Positions 52,246-62,021 of a stretch of 64,000 nt of DNA are shown piece after piece. Source of the stretch: Serratia plymuthica NBRC 102599 (GTDB lineage: Bacteria > Pseudomonadota > Gammaproteobacteria > Enterobacterales > Enterobacteriaceae). A model generated the notes under the pieces. It made no database searches. It saw only the letters and a program-made list of their open reading frames with translations, and was not told where the DNA came from. The translations under genes and the position numbers were made by a program. Numbering within the stretch: the stretch's first letter is position 1; each line of letters opens with the position of its first letter. The stretch covers positions 62,001 through 126,000 of the forward strand of contig NZ_BCTU01000010.1 in NCBI RefSeq assembly GCF_001590925.1, given 5' to 3'.

Positions 52246-53160
52246 ATGACGATGCTCACTTTGCCCCAACGTGAGCGGCGTCAGGCATGGGTGCTGCTGG
52301 CACCCATGCTGCTGATGATGCTGCTGTTAACCGCCTGGCCGCTGGGCCGCACCCTGTGGCTGAGCTTTACCGACGCGGCGCTTGTCGGTGACGGTGTAAC
52401 GCCTGCCTGGATCGGCGTCGATAACTTTCTGTATGCCCTGACCGACCCGGATTTCCAGGCCGCACTGTGGCGCACGCTCTATTTCACCGTGGTTTCGGTG
52501 GCGTTTGAAGGGGTGATTGGCGTGTTGGTGGCGCTGCTGCTCAACCAGCAATTCCACGGCCGCAACCTGCTGCGGGTGCTGGTGATTTTGCCCTGGGCGC
52601 TGCCCACCATCGTCAACGCGACAATGTGGCGGCTGAACTTCAACCCGGATTACGGCAGCATCAATGCGCTGCTGACCCAGCTTGGGGTCATTGACCATTA
52701 CCGCAGTTGGCTGGGCGATCCCGCCTCGGCGTTGAACGCGGTGATGCTGGCGGATATCTGGAAAAACTACCCGCTGATCACCCTATTGACGCTGGCGGCA
52801 CTGCAATCTATCCCGGAGGATTTGTACGAGGCGGCCCGACTGGACGGCGCTTCCGCCTGGCGGCGATTCCGTGCCATCACCCTGCCCGCCATTCTGGCCC
52901 CGCTGGCGGTGGCGCTGGTGTTACGCACCATCGACGCCTTCAAGGTGTTCGACATCATTTACGTGATGACCCGCGGCGGGCCGATGGACAGCACCAAGAC
53001 CCTCAGCTTCTTCGTTTATCAGGAATCGTTCAGCTATCTGCGTGCCGGCAGCGGCGCCGCCTACGCAGTGCTGATGACCCTGCTGTGCGGTTTGCTGATC
53101 GCACTCTACATGCTGATGCTGTTCCGCCAGCGCCGAAGGAGCCTCGCCGATGAAGCGTAA
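52246..53160 (+). CDS. Sugar ABC transporter permease, MalF-like
   Basis: An inner-membrane permease of 304 residues with six predicted helices and the EAA loop that docks the ATPase (EDLYEAARLDGASAWRRFRAITLP). The start may be ATG 52246 or the ATG at 52252, which has AAGGG at better spacing. It overlaps the second permease gene by 11 bp. The pair forms the channel for the substrate of the binding protein upstream. Confidence 0.9.
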   Translation: MTMLTLPQRERRQAWVLLAPMLLMMLLLTAWPLGRTLWLSFTDAALVGDGVTPAWIGVDNFLYALTDPDFQAALWRTLYFTVVSVAFEGVIGVLVALLLNQQFHGRNLLRVLVILPWALPTIVNATMWRLNFNPDYGSINALLTQLGVIDHYRSWLGDPASALNAVMLADIWKNYPLITLLTLAALQSIPEDLYEAARLDGASAWRRFRAITLPAILAPLAVALVLRTIDAFKVFDIIYVMTRGGPMDSTKTLSFFVYQESFSYLRAGSGAAYAVLMTLLCGLLIALYMLMLFRQRRRSLADEA

Positions 53161-53989
53161 AATCCGCCTGATGCTGCGCTATGGCGCCGCGCTGTTGCTG
53201 GCGCTGTCGATCCTCGCGCCGATGCTGTGGCTGTTTTTGATGAGCGTCAGTTCCTCCGCCGATCTGACCCGCGTGCCGCTGGAATGGCTGCCGCGCCGCT
53301 GGGACTTTTCGCGCTACGGTAGCTTGCTGTCGTTACAGGCCGGCCAGCCTGGGGCACTGTTCCTGCACGCGCTGTTCAATAGCCTGCTGGTGGCCTGCGG
53401 CGCTACGCTGATTTCGCTGCTGCTGGCGATCCCGGCGGCGTTCAGCTTCTCACGCTATCCGGGCCGCGACGGCTGGCTGTTCGCCAGTCTGGCGATTTAT
53501 ATGGTGCCGCCGGTCGCCTTCGTGCTGCCGCTGTACTTTATTCTGCAACAGCTGGCGCTGCTGAATACCCATATCGGCCTGGTGCTGGTCTACTGCTCGC
53601 TGATCCTGCCGTTTCTCACCTGGATGCTGAAGAATCAGTTCGACGCCCTGCCGATCGATATCGAACAGGCGGCGCGGCTGGATGGGCTGCGTCAGTGGCA
53701 GGTGTTGCTGCGCATCACGTTGCCGCTGGCGAAACCGGCGCTCGGGGCTTCGGCGCTGTTCGGCTGGTTGCTGGCCTGGGACGAATTTTTCTACGCGCTG
53801 CTGTTTACCAGCAACATTCAGGCCCAGACGCTGCCGGTGACTATCGCCGGTTTCACCGCGGGGCGCGCCACCGATGACGGATTGATCGCCGCAGTCGGCA
53901 TGTTGGCCGCCATACCGCCACTCTTTATTGCCATTTGGCTGCAAAAAACGCTGGTCAGCGGGTTAACCAGCGGCGGCAGCAAAGGCTGA
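53150..53989 (+). CDS. Sugar ABC transporter permease, MalG-like
   Basis: The second permease (279 residues, six helices) of the CUT1 transporter. Its EAA loop reads IDIEQAARLDGLRQWQVLLR, followed by PLAKPALGAS. The N-terminal sequence and the WLLAWDEFFYALLFT block near the end are characteristic of MalG-type subunits. It begins inside the end of the previous gene and is followed 21 bp later by the kinase gene. Confidence 0.9.
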   Translation: MKRKIRLMLRYGAALLLALSILAPMLWLFLMSVSSSADLTRVPLEWLPRRWDFSRYGSLLSLQAGQPGALFLHALFNSLLVACGATLISLLLAIPAAFSFSRYPGRDGWLFASLAIYMVPPVAFVLPLYFILQQLALLNTHIGLVLVYCSLILPFLTWMLKNQFDALPIDIEQAARLDGLRQWQVLLRITLPLAKPALGASALFGWLLAWDEFFYALLFTSNIQAQTLPVTIAGFTAGRATDDGLIAAVGMLAAIPPLFIAIWLQKTLVSGLTSGGSKG

Positions 53990-54010
53990 CTTAAAAGGGA
54001 AAAAATTCAC

Positions 54011-54964
54011 ATGATGAATACCAACACCAGACCCACCCTGTACGTGGTCGGCAATATCAACGTCGACGTGATCATGAGCACCCTGCACCAGTGGCCGCAG
54101 AAAGGCACCGAGACGATGCTGGATCACAGCGAACTGCGCCCCGGCGGCTCGGCCGGCAACTGCGCGCTGGCGTTGGCGGCGCTGGAGACGCCTTACCGGC
54201 TGGTGGCCAATCAGGGCAACGACTATTTCAGCCCCTGGCTGGCGCAGCTGTTCCCGGAAAGCTCGCTGTATTGGCCGACCTACAGCTGTGAAACCTCGCT
54301 GACCTTCGGTGTGACGCACCCCGACAACGAACGCACCTTTTTCAGCAATCAAGGGCACATCACCCGCCTGAGCCAGGATGACGTGCTGCACCAGATCCCG
54401 CTGTTCGCCGGCAACGGCGACACCGTGCTGTTATGCGGCACCTTCCTGTGCACCACTTTGCTGGCGGATTACCCGGCGCTGCTGCAAACGCTGCGCCAGC
54501 GCGGCTACCGCATTGCGGTGGACACCGGCTGGCCGCCGCAGGGCTGGAGCGATGCGCTGCGCGGGCAGATCGCCGACTGGTTGCCGTTCTGCGACATTCT
54601 GCTGCTGAATGAAGTAGAAACCTGCGGCATGGCAGGCCATGAAGATCTGTACACCGCCGCCCGCACCCTGAACCGCCAGCAACCGACCGACGCCGCCTGT
54701 GTGGTGAAATGCGGGCCGGACGGCGCGCGCATGTGGTGCGGCGAACGGCTGTTGCAAGCTGCGGCGCACCCGATCAAGGTGGTCGATACCATCGGCGCCG
54801 GCGACAGTTTCAACGCCGGGTTCCTGACCGCCTGCCTGCACGGCCATTCGGCCACGGTGGCGCTGCGCTGGGGCATTCGCGCCGCCAGCCACGCCATCAG
54901 CAGTTCGCCGCGTCAATACCTGGACTGGAACACCCTGAAAACCTGCGCCGGAGAGATGATCTGA
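54011..54964 (+). CDS. PfkB/ribokinase-family carbohydrate kinase
   Basis: A cytoplasmic sugar kinase of 317 residues. It has the N-terminal glycine motif (LRPGGSAGNCALALAAL) and the C-terminal PfkB signature with the catalytic aspartate (VDTIGAGDSFNAGF). It presumably phosphorylates the sugar imported by the surrounding ABC transporter. PfkB members act on ribose, fructose, fructosamines, tagatose phosphate and others; no feature here selects among them. AAAGGG lies before the start, and its stop overlaps the ATPase start (TGATGG). Confidence 0.88.
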   Translation: MMNTNTRPTLYVVGNINVDVIMSTLHQWPQKGTETMLDHSELRPGGSAGNCALALAALETPYRLVANQGNDYFSPWLAQLFPESSLYWPTYSCETSLTFGVTHPDNERTFFSNQGHITRLSQDDVLHQIPLFAGNGDTVLLCGTFLCTTLLADYPALLQTLRQRGYRIAVDTGWPPQGWSDALRGQIADWLPFCDILLLNEVETCGMAGHEDLYTAARTLNRQQPTDAACVVKCGPDGARMWCGERLLQAAAHPIKVVDTIGAGDSFNAGFLTACLHGHSATVALRWGIRAASHAISSSPRQYLDWNTLKTCAGEMI

Positions 54965-56043
54965 TGGCAAGCGTAGAACTGGTGAAAGTCGCCAAATATT
55001 ATGGCAAACAGCGGGTGTTGAATCCGCTGGATCTGATCATTCCCGACGGCAGCTTTACCGTGCTGGTCGGCCCCTCCGGCTGCGGTAAATCCACGTTGCT
55101 GCGCTTGCTGGCCGGGCTGGATACGCTATCCGATGGCGCTATCCTGCTGGATAAACAGAAAATTAACGATCTGGACCCCGCCGATCGCGATATCGCCATG
55201 GTGTTTCAGAGCTATGCGCTCTATCCGCACCTGACGGTGGCGGAAAACATGGCGTTTCACATGCAGGTCATGAAGGTCAGCAAAAGCGAGCAGCAGAGCA
55301 AAGTGCAGCAGGCGGCACGCATTCTGGCGATCGATCATCTGTTGCAGCGCTATCCGAAAGAGCTGTCCGGCGGCCAGCGCCAGCGGGTGGCGATGGGGCG
55401 TGCCATGGTGCGCAATCCGAAGGTCTTTCTGTTCGATGAGCCGTTGTCCAACCTCGACGCCCAGTTGCGCATGGAGTTGCGCGCCGAGATAAAATCGCTG
55501 CATCAGCAGTTCAAAACCACCACGGTGTACGTCACCCACGACCAGATTGAGGCCATGACGCTGGCCGATCAAATCGTGGTGATGAAAGACGGCAATATCG
55601 TGCAACAGGGCCGGCCGCTGGAGATCTACGACGCGCCCGCCAACACCTTTGTGGCGCGCTTTATCGGTTCGCCGCCCATGAACCTGTTGGAGGGTATCGT
55701 CACGCCGCGCGGCGATCGCCCCGGCGTAACCTGCGGTGAGCTGTGGCTGCCGCTACCCGATAAGTGGCGTCAGGCAATTGCGGGCAGTAACGTGATCCTC
55801 GGACTGCGCCCGCATGATTTTCTGCTGGTGGAGGTCAGCGAACAGCCGCCCGCCCAGCTTCGGCTGATGGAGATCACCGGTGATGTCAGTCTGTTGCACC
55901 TGACCTGGGGCGGTTACCGACTGCATGTGCAGTTCAGCGGCCGCATCAATGCAGAAAGCGGCCAGCCGCTGTGGCTGGCGCCCAACATCGACGCGATCCA
56001 CCTGTTCGACGCCGCCAGCGGCCAGCGGCTAAGCGAAAGTTGA
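54964..56043 (+). CDS. Sugar ABC transporter ATP-binding protein (MalK/UgpC-like)
   Basis: The ATPase of the CUT1 transporter, 359 residues. Walker A GPSGCGKST, signature LSGGQRQRVAMGRAM, Walker B VFLFDEPLSNLD and switch histidine in YVTHDQIEAMTLAD are present, followed by the C-terminal OB-fold regulatory domain (about 240-359) as in MalK and UgpC. ATG 54964 overlaps the kinase stop by 1 base; a longer in-frame reading to 54709 lies inside the kinase gene and is rejected. Last gene of the operon. Confidence 0.92.
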   Translation: MASVELVKVAKYYGKQRVLNPLDLIIPDGSFTVLVGPSGCGKSTLLRLLAGLDTLSDGAILLDKQKINDLDPADRDIAMVFQSYALYPHLTVAENMAFHMQVMKVSKSEQQSKVQQAARILAIDHLLQRYPKELSGGQRQRVAMGRAMVRNPKVFLFDEPLSNLDAQLRMELRAEIKSLHQQFKTTTVYVTHDQIEAMTLADQIVVMKDGNIVQQGRPLEIYDAPANTFVARFIGSPPMNLLEGIVTPRGDRPGVTCGELWLPLPDKWRQAIAGSNVILGLRPHDFLLVEVSEQPPAQLRLMEITGDVSLLHLTWGGYRLHVQFSGRINAESGQPLWLAPNIDAIHLFDAASGQRLSES

Positions 56044-56223
56044 GTGTTGATTACCCATGACTTCGGCCTGAAAAAACCGGGCTGAAACTGGCTATTCCCC
56101 TCTGCGAGCGCAGATCGCTGTGCTCGCTAATCATCACCTGCTTAACCTCTTTTTAACCTGTGTACGATGCGCTATGCTCGAAAACTCGTCCGGATTACAT
56201 TTTTTGAAACGGGGTTTCTTGTC

Positions 56224-56268
56224 ATGCCTGCATTCTGTCTGTGCGCCACACGGCGCGCTTTGCCATGA
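56224..56268 (+). promoter_or_regulatory. Possible 14-codon leader frame coupled to an exporter gene
   Basis: An ATG at 56224 after a GGGG stretch opens a 14-codon frame (MPAFCLCATRRALP) whose TGA overlaps the ATG of the following exporter in an ATGA junction. The exporter has no ribosome site of its own, so coupled translation through this frame is plausible. Chance cannot be excluded. Confidence 0.35.
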
Positions 56269-57719
56269 GCTGGTTTTCACGCGCCAGCGCGCTGCCGTTG
56301 TTGGTGGCCGGCGCCTTCTTTATGGAAAACCTCGACGGTACGGTGATTGTCACCGCCATGCCGCAGATGGCAGCCGCTTTCGGCGTGCGGGCGGTGGACA
56401 TGAACATCGGCATTTCCGCCTATATTCTGACGCTGACGGTGTTTATTCCCGCCAGCGGCTGGATCGCCAACCGCTTTGGCGCACGCAATATCTTTGCCGC
56501 CGCGGTAGTGATTTTCACCCTGGCCTCGGTGCTGTGTGCCGCCAGCGTTAACCTGCCCACCTTTACCGCTGCCCGCATTCTGCAAGGCTTTGGCGGCGCG
56601 CTGATGGTGCCGGTCGGCCGGTTGGTGGTGCTGCGCAATACCGCCAAGCCGGATCTGATAAAAGCTATCGCCACCATTACCTGGCCGGGGCTGGTGGCAC
56701 CCATCCTTGGCCCGCCGGTCGGCGGTTTTATTACCACCTACGCGTCATGGCACTGGATTTTTCTGCTCAACGTGCCGCTGGGCGTCGCCGCGCTGTGGTT
56801 GGCCTGGCGGTTGATACCACAAGAAGCGCCGCAGAAAGGCGTGCCCTTTGACGCCATCGGCTTCGTGCTGACCGGCATCGCCTGCTTCGGCCTGATGTTC
56901 GGCCTGGACCTGATCAATCACCCGCAGCTCTCCTGGCTGGTGCCGCTACTGTGCATCCTCGGCAGCCTTGCGCTGGGCGCGCTGGCGGTGCGCCACGCCA
57001 AACGCACCGCGCACCCGTTGATCACTCTGTGGGCAATGCGGATAAAAAGTTACGCCGTCACTATTTGGGGTGGCGCCTTATTCCGCATCGCCATTGGCGC
57101 CGTGCCCTTCTTGCTGCCGCTGCTGTTCCAGATCGGCTTTGGTCTCAACGCCTTTGACGCCGGGTTATTGGTGTTGGCGGTGTTTGCCGGGAATCTGGCG
57201 ATGAAGCCTTTTACCTCTGCCGTGCTCTATCGTTTCCGTTTTCGCACCACGCTGGTAGTGAATGGGCTGCTGAACGCCGCCACCATTTTTGCCTGCGCGC
57301 TGCTGACGCCGCAAACCCCAACATGGCTGATTGTGGCATTGCTGTTCGTCAGCGGGTTGACGCGTTCCATGCAGTTCACCGCGCTGAATACACTGGCATT
57401 TTCCGAAGTGCCGCAGCCGCAGATGGGCGGCGCCAATACCCTGTTCACCGTATCGCAGCAACTGGGCAGCGGCCTGGGCATCGCCATCGGTGCGCTGGCG
57501 CTGCGGTTGGGGGAAATGCTGATACCGCCGTCGGCCGGTCGCCTGCCGCTGGTCGATTTCCAGTTGGCGTTTGGCGTTATCGGCGTTATCGCCCTGTTGG
57601 CGGTGGCAGACAGTCTGACGTTGAATCCCGATGCCGGCAGCGAAGTCCGCCGGAAAAAATCCCCTTCGTCGGCACCGGCTGGCGCTGATGAATCCGTGGC
57701 AACCAAGGCAAGGAGTTAA
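56265..57719 (+). CDS. DHA2-type MFS multidrug exporter
   Basis: A 14-helix drug:proton antiporter (484 residues from ATG 56265). Typical blocks are FFMENLDGTVIVTAMPQMA at helix 1, GARNIFAAAVVIFTLASVLC and RILQGFGGALMVPVGRLVV (motif C region in helix 5 follows). I prefer ATG 56265, the start coupled to the short leader frame; GTG 56241 is an alternative with no ribosome site. Substrate unknown. It lies directly before the aldo-keto reductase remnant, which starts 3 bp after its stop and may once have been co-transcribed. Confidence 0.83.
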   Translation: MSWFSRASALPLLVAGAFFMENLDGTVIVTAMPQMAAAFGVRAVDMNIGISAYILTLTVFIPASGWIANRFGARNIFAAAVVIFTLASVLCAASVNLPTFTAARILQGFGGALMVPVGRLVVLRNTAKPDLIKAIATITWPGLVAPILGPPVGGFITTYASWHWIFLLNVPLGVAALWLAWRLIPQEAPQKGVPFDAIGFVLTGIACFGLMFGLDLINHPQLSWLVPLLCILGSLALGALAVRHAKRTAHPLITLWAMRIKSYAVTIWGGALFRIAIGAVPFLLPLLFQIGFGLNAFDAGLLVLAVFAGNLAMKPFTSAVLYRFRFRTTLVVNGLLNAATIFACALLTPQTPTWLIVALLFVSGLTRSMQFTALNTLAFSEVPQPQMGGANTLFTVSQQLGSGLGIAIGALALRLGEMLIPPSAGRLPLVDFQLAFGVIGVIALLAVADSLTLNPDAGSEVRRKKSPSSAPAGADESVATKARS

Positions 57720-57722
57720 ACG

Positions 57723-57914
57723 ATGCAATACCGTCAGCTTGGCCATTCCGGCCTGAAAGTTTCGGCGCTGAGTCTCGGCACCATGACCTTTGGCGGCGCA
57801 GGCAAATTCGCCAAAACCGGCGATACCGGCGTTGACGAAGCCCGCAGCCAGATAGACCGCTGTATCGACGCCGGCATCATCCTTAATCACGCCGCAGCAA
57901 GCGGCGAACGTTAA
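57723..57914 (+). pseudogene. N-terminal remnant of an aldo-keto reductase
   Basis: The first 50 residues (MQYRQLGHSGLKVSALSLGT, FGG, and DEARSQIDRCIDAGI) are the beginning of an aldo-keto reductase of about 330 residues, but the frame ends at codon 64 after an unrelated tail (ILNHAAASGER). The catalytic Asp-Tyr-Lys-His tetrad is entirely missing. No other part of the enzyme follows before the DUF1161 gene, so a deletion has removed about 80 percent of it. Confidence 0.85.
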
Positions 57915-57975
57915 CCTCCGCCGCCATTGCTGCTATTGTGACAAAGGAAGCTCATGCTCAAATAAGGACGAATTG

Positions 57976-58275
57976 ATGAAAAAAGCGCTTATCCTGGGTG
58001 CACTGCTGCTAACCGCAGCCCCCTTGGCAGCCTTGGCTTCATGCGAAAGCGTGAAGGCGGACATTTCACAGAAAATTGTCAAAAACGGCGTACCGGAATC
58101 CGGCTTCAAGCTGGACATCGTGCCCAATGACCAGGCTCAACAGGCTGGCGGATTGGTCGTTGGTCACTGCGAAAACGACACCCAGAAAATTGTCTATACC
58201 CGCCTGAGCAACGGCGATGACAACGGTGACGCGGCTCAGACCGGCACCAGCCAGGACACCAAAACCGCACAATAA
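57976..58275 (+). CDS. DUF1161 periplasmic protein
   Basis: A small exported protein (99 residues). The signal peptide ends at about residue 21 (PLAALA, then SCESVKADI). Two cysteines in the mature part (SCESV; GHCENDTQK) probably form a disulfide. The pattern CESVKADI...NGVPESGFKLDIVP...GHCENDTQKIVYTR defines DUF1161, a family of unknown function in gammaproteobacteria. ATG 57976 follows AAGGA; a TTG one codon earlier is possible. The Asp/Thr/Gln-rich tail is disordered. Confidence 0.88.
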   Translation: MKKALILGALLLTAAPLAALASCESVKADISQKIVKNGVPESGFKLDIVPNDQAQQAGGLVVGHCENDTQKIVYTRLSNGDDNGDAAQTGTSQDTKTAQ

Positions 58276-58284
58276 CTGCAGCTC

Positions 58285-58312
58285 AGGGCGCAACCGCGCC
58301 CTTTCCTTTTTT
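58285..58312 (+). terminator. Intrinsic terminator after the DUF1161 gene
   Basis: GGGCGC (58286-58291) pairs with GCGCCC (58296-58301) around a 4-base loop and is followed by TTTCCTTTTTT. It lies 10 bp past the stop and just before the end of the convergent exporter gene. Confidence 0.85.
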
Positions 58313-59798
58313 ACGCCTGTTCCGCCTCTTCACCCTCACCTTGCGGCCTATGCCGTGCGGGAATCAACATCGCCGCCGCCAGCGCCAGCAACGAAATCAG
58401 TGCGGAAACCAAAAACACCCAATGTAACGAAGCGGCCACCTGCTGAATGATATCGGCCAGCTTTTCCGGCGTCATTGCGCCACGCACCGCCGGCTCCATC
58501 AGTTGCTGCACCGGATCGGCGGTTTGCGGCAGACGATACTGCAAGTTAAGGTTCAATGTTGCGCCCAGAATAGCGGTGCCGATGGCCGACCCCATCATCC
58601 GGGTGAAGACCGTACAGGCGGTGGCTATGCCGCGAATGCTGTGATGCGCGGCGTTTTGCACTGAAACCAGAAACGTGGTGTTGCACAACCCCATGCCGGC
58701 ACCCACCATAAAGGCCGCCAACCGCCCCCACAACAGACCGCCGTTCGGCTGCAGCAGCAATAAAATCAACCCACCTGCGACCAGCAACAGCGCCCCCAAC
58801 AACGCGGTGGTACGGTAAGACGTCATCAACATCAGCCGCCCACTCAGGGTGCTGGCCAGCGGCCATCCGATCGACATCAACGCCAGCGTGGTTCCAGCTT
58901 CCAGCGGCGTTCCGCCCATCACGCCCTGAATAAAAGTCGGCAGAAAAGCGCTGATCCCCATCATCGCCGCACCGATCACCACTCCGCCAATATTACCGGC
59001 CACAATCACCCGGCTTTGCCATAATGCCAGCGGGAACAGCGGCTCTGGCGCGCGGCGTTCCTGGCGGATCAGCAGCATCAGCGAAACCGCCGCCAACGAC
59101 AACAGCGGCAACACCCACCACCCCAGACTTTCCGCCTGCAGCAGCGACATTAGCAGCGCCGCGACAAACAGCGTCAGCCACGCCGTGCCCGCCAGATCCA
59201 GCGCGTGTTTCCGCACCTGTTTACTGGAAGGCAGATAACGGCCGAGGAAAAACATCGCCAGCAGGCCGATTGGCAAGTTGACCCAGAACACCAGCGCCCA
59301 AGGCAAATGCTGGACGATAAACGCCCCCAGCAGCGGACCGATGATTGCCGACACGCCCCACACGCTGGACAGATAGCCCATGACTTTCGGCCGCTCGGTC
59401 GCACTGTAGATATCGCCGATAATGGTGGTCGCAATCGGCATAATCGCCCCGGCGCCCAGCCCCTGCAACAGCCGAAAACCAATCAGCCAGTACATGTTGG
59501 GCGAAAAACCGCACAACACCGAGCCCAGTAAAAACAGCGATGCGCCAAAGAAAAATACCCGCTTGCGGCCCAATAGATCCGCCAGCCGGCCATAGATCGG
59601 AATGGTGATGGCCTGCGCCAGCAAATAGACCGCAAAGACCCAGCCCAGCAGCGAGAAACCGCCGAGATCGCCAATGATGGTCGGCATCGCCGTGGCGACA
59701 ATCGTCGCCTCGATGGCTGACATAAACATTGCCAGCATGCAGGCGATCAGAATCAGCGGGCGATGAGCGAGGGGTGCAGATGAGTCGTTATTAGTCAT
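58311..59798 (-). CDS. DHA2-type MFS multidrug exporter (EmrB/MDR-like)
   Basis: A 14-helix drug exporter of 495 residues. Helix 1 carries MFMSAIEATIVATAMPTIIG, motif A is GRLADLLGRKRVFF, and motif C-like GPLLGAFIVQHLPWALVFW is in helix 5. The wording resembles Bmr3/MDR-type exporters rather than EmrB proper, which needs an EmrA adaptor that is not present here. It is a single gene, convergent with the DUF1161 unit and divergent from clcB. Substrates are unknown. Confidence 0.87.
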   Translation of the reverse strand: MTNNDSSAPLAHRPLILIACMLAMFMSAIEATIVATAMPTIIGDLGGFSLLGWVFAVYLLAQAITIPIYGRLADLLGRKRVFFFGASLFLLGSVLCGFSPNMYWLIGFRLLQGLGAGAIMPIATTIIGDIYSATERPKVMGYLSSVWGVSAIIGPLLGAFIVQHLPWALVFWVNLPIGLLAMFFLGRYLPSSKQVRKHALDLAGTAWLTLFVAALLMSLLQAESLGWWVLPLLSLAAVSLMLLIRQERRAPEPLFPLALWQSRVIVAGNIGGVVIGAAMMGISAFLPTFIQGVMGGTPLEAGTTLALMSIGWPLASTLSGRLMLMTSYRTTALLGALLLVAGGLILLLLQPNGGLLWGRLAAFMVGAGMGLCNTTFLVSVQNAAHHSIRGIATACTVFTRMMGSAIGTAILGATLNLNLQYRLPQTADPVQQLMEPAVRGAMTPEKLADIIQQVAASLHWVFLVSALISLLALAAAMLIPARHRPQGEGEEAEQA

Positions 59799-60072
59799 AG
59801 CGTTGTTTGGCTCTGGATTTTTATTGTCATCAAATTATACCCGCCGGGTTAAACGCTGCCGTAAGCTGTGTCTACTTCCCTGTTTTCAATGGCGAAAAAC
59901 GCATCATTTGAACACTTGGTGACAACGTAACTGTAAATCAACGGGATTTATCGTTTCGCCGTTGAAACCACGATCCCAGCGGCGAATCTAAAAAGATTCT
60001 CTGGCCTTCGGCCGGACCGGCAAGCACAATGCCCAACTGAACCTTTCATTTTTCTCACGATTTTACCGCCTC

Positions 60073-61353
60073 ATGAAACGATGGGTCCACTTGCATCACT
60101 ATCGCGCCCTGCTGCGCCGCCTGTTTACCGCCATCTTTCTGGGCATTGCCGCCGCGTTGGTCGTTTGGCTGTTTCACCGCGCCATGCTCGGGCTGGAGTG
60201 GGCATTGCTCGATCACGAAGATGGCAGCCTGGTGGCCGCCGCCGCGGCATTACCGGGCTGGCGCAGAGCCTTGACTCCGGCTCTGGGCGGCCTGGCGGCC
60301 GGTTTGTTGCTGTGGGTTTATCAGCGTTATCAACATCAGCGGCAAATAGCGCCCACCGATTATATGGAAGCGATAGAAACCGGCGACGGGCGGCTTGATG
60401 TCAGCGCCAGCCTGATTAAATGCCTGGCTTCATTGCTGGTGGTGTCCAGCGGCAGCGCTATCGGCCGCGAAGGCGCGATGATCCTGCTGGCAGCACTGGT
60501 GGGATCGGTATTTGCCCAGCGTTTCACCCATGAGAAAGAGTGGAAACTGTGGGTGGCCTGCGGTGCGGCCGCCGGTATGGCCAGCGCCTATCACGCGCCG
60601 CTGGCGGGCAGCCTGTTTATCGCCGAAATTCTGTTTGGCACTCTGATGCTGGCTTCGCTCGGCCCGGTGGTGATTGCCGCCGTCAGCGCGCTGCTGGTAA
60701 CTAATTTGCTCAACGGTGGCCAGGCGCCGCTGTATCTGGTGGAACCGCTGCCTGCGCCCTGGCCGGTGCAATATCTGTTGATGGCGCTGCTCGGGATACT
60801 GGCCGGTATCTGCGGCCCGCTGTTTCTGTGGACGATGTCGGCTTCCGGCCATGCGTTCCGATCGCTGCGCCTGACGCCGCCGCTACAGCTGGCGCTGGGC
60901 GGATTCATTGTTGGTTTACTGTCGCTGCTGTTTCCTGAAGTGTGGGGCAATGGCTACAGCGTGGTGCAGTCTCTGCTCAGCGCGCCGCCCGGCGTATTGC
61001 TGGTTGGCGCCATTTTGATCTGCAAACTTCTGGCGGTGCTTGCCAGCAGTGGTTCCGGCGCGCCCGGCGGCGTGTTCACCCCAACGCTGTTTGTCGGGGC
61101 TGCGCTGGGCTCGCTGGTTGGGCAACTGTGCGCCACCTGGCCCGAACTGGGCGCGGCCGTACCCTTGCTGATGGCGTTGACCGGCATGGCGACCCTGTTG
61201 GCCGCCACCACTCACGCGCCGATTATGGCCGCACTGATGGTGTTTGAGATGACCGGCGAATACACCTTGTTGCCCGGTATCCTGCTGGCCTGCGTGATCG
61301 CCACCACCGTATCGCGCGGCTTGCGCTCAGTCTCGGTCTATCACAACGCCTAA
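60073..61353 (+). CDS. clcB: Chloride channel/transporter ClcB
   Basis: A ClC-family membrane protein (426 residues, about 10-12 helices). Selectivity-filter motifs are present: [10 protein letters not shown] (GxxGREGx), [13 protein letters not shown] (GxFxP) and the late SVYHNA end. Sequence and the adjacent bioD2 and mlc genes match E. coli clcB. In ClcA the proton-transfer glutamate is in GREGP; here GREGA keeps the glutamate. It probably contributes to acid resistance or chloride balance. It overlaps the convergent bioD2 gene end by 4 bp. Confidence 0.93.
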   Translation: MKRWVHLHHYRALLRRLFTAIFLGIAAALVVWLFHRAMLGLEWALLDHEDGSLVAAAAALPGWRRALTPALGGLAAGLLLWVYQRYQHQRQIAPTDYMEAIETGDGRLDVSASLIKCLASLLVVSSGSAIGREGAMILLAALVGSVFAQRFTHEKEWKLWVACGAAAGMASAYHAPLAGSLFIAEILFGTLMLASLGPVVIAAVSALLVTNLLNGGQAPLYLVEPLPAPWPVQYLLMALLGILAGICGPLFLWTMSASGHAFRSLRLTPPLQLALGGFIVGLLSLLFPEVWGNGYSVVQSLLSAPPGVLLVGAILICKLLAVLASSGSGAPGGVFTPTLFVGAALGSLVGQLCATWPELGAAVPLLMALTGMATLLAATTHAPIMAALMVFEMTGEYTLLPGILLACVIATTVSRGLRSVSVYHNA

Positions 61354-62021
61354 CGGTTCAACAGCGCGGAGATATCGAGATAGTGCGCCAGTTCGCGCTG
61401 CTCGGCGCGCGGCAGATAAGGGATTTCGCCCAACAGCGGCGCAGGGATGCGTTGACGCAAGGCTTCAATGGTTTCTGCGTAATGCGCCAGCCCCGGGTTA
61501 ATCCGGTTCGCCACCCATCCCAACAAAGGTAAGCCGTCATTAATGATCGACTGCGCCGTTAACAAGGCGTGGCTGACGCAGCCCAGCTTGATTCCCACCA
61601 CCAATACCACCGGCAATTGCTCCTGGATCACCCACTCGGCGTAGGGACGCAGATCGTTCATCAGCACACGCCAACCGCCGCTGCCCTCCACGACCACGGT
61701 GTCGGCTCTGGCGGACAAACTTTGCAACCCGCTGCTCATCACGCCGTAGTTGATATCCTCGGTGGCATGGGCGTGAAACACCTCATCCAGACAGGTGATG
61801 GGATTAATTTCCTCGTACGACAGCGGCAGGGTCGAAGACGCCTGTAAAACCAAAGCGTCTTTATTGCGAATGCCTTCGCTGGTTTCCTGACAACGCGCCG
61901 CGATCGGCTTATAGCCGGCTACCGAACGGCCCTGCGCGGCGAGCGCCTGCAGCAAGGCGCGGGAAACCACGGTTTTACCGACGTCGGTATCCGTGCCTGT
62001 TACAAATAAACGCTTTAACAT
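61350..62021 (-). CDS. bioD2: Dethiobiotin synthetase paralogue BioD2
   Basis: A 223-residue ATP-dependent carboxylase-type enzyme that closes the ureido ring of dethiobiotin. The P-loop reads [14 protein letters not shown], with VVEGSGGW for the second motif and [14 protein letters not shown] around the substrate site. In E. coli the same gene (ynfK) lies between clcB and mlc, apart from the bio operon, and is the poorly expressed second copy. Start ATG 62021. Confidence 0.92.
   Translation of the reverse strand: MLKRLFVTGTDTDVGKTVVSRALLQALAAQGRSVAGYKPIAARCQETSEGIRNKDALVLQASSTLPLSYEEINPITCLDEVFHAHATEDINYGVMSSGLQSLSARADTVVVEGSGGWRVLMNDLRPYAEWVIQEQLPVVLVVGIKLGCVSHALLTAQSIINDGLPLLGWVANRINPGLAHYAETIEALRQRIPAPLLGEIPYLPRAEQRELAHYLDISALLNR

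Noticed and set aside
54709-54963. N-terminal extension of the ATP-binding gene inside the kinase gene
   Set aside because: The ABC family start is MASVELVKV at 54964, overlapping the kinase stop; the extension is arginine-rich out-of-frame sequence.
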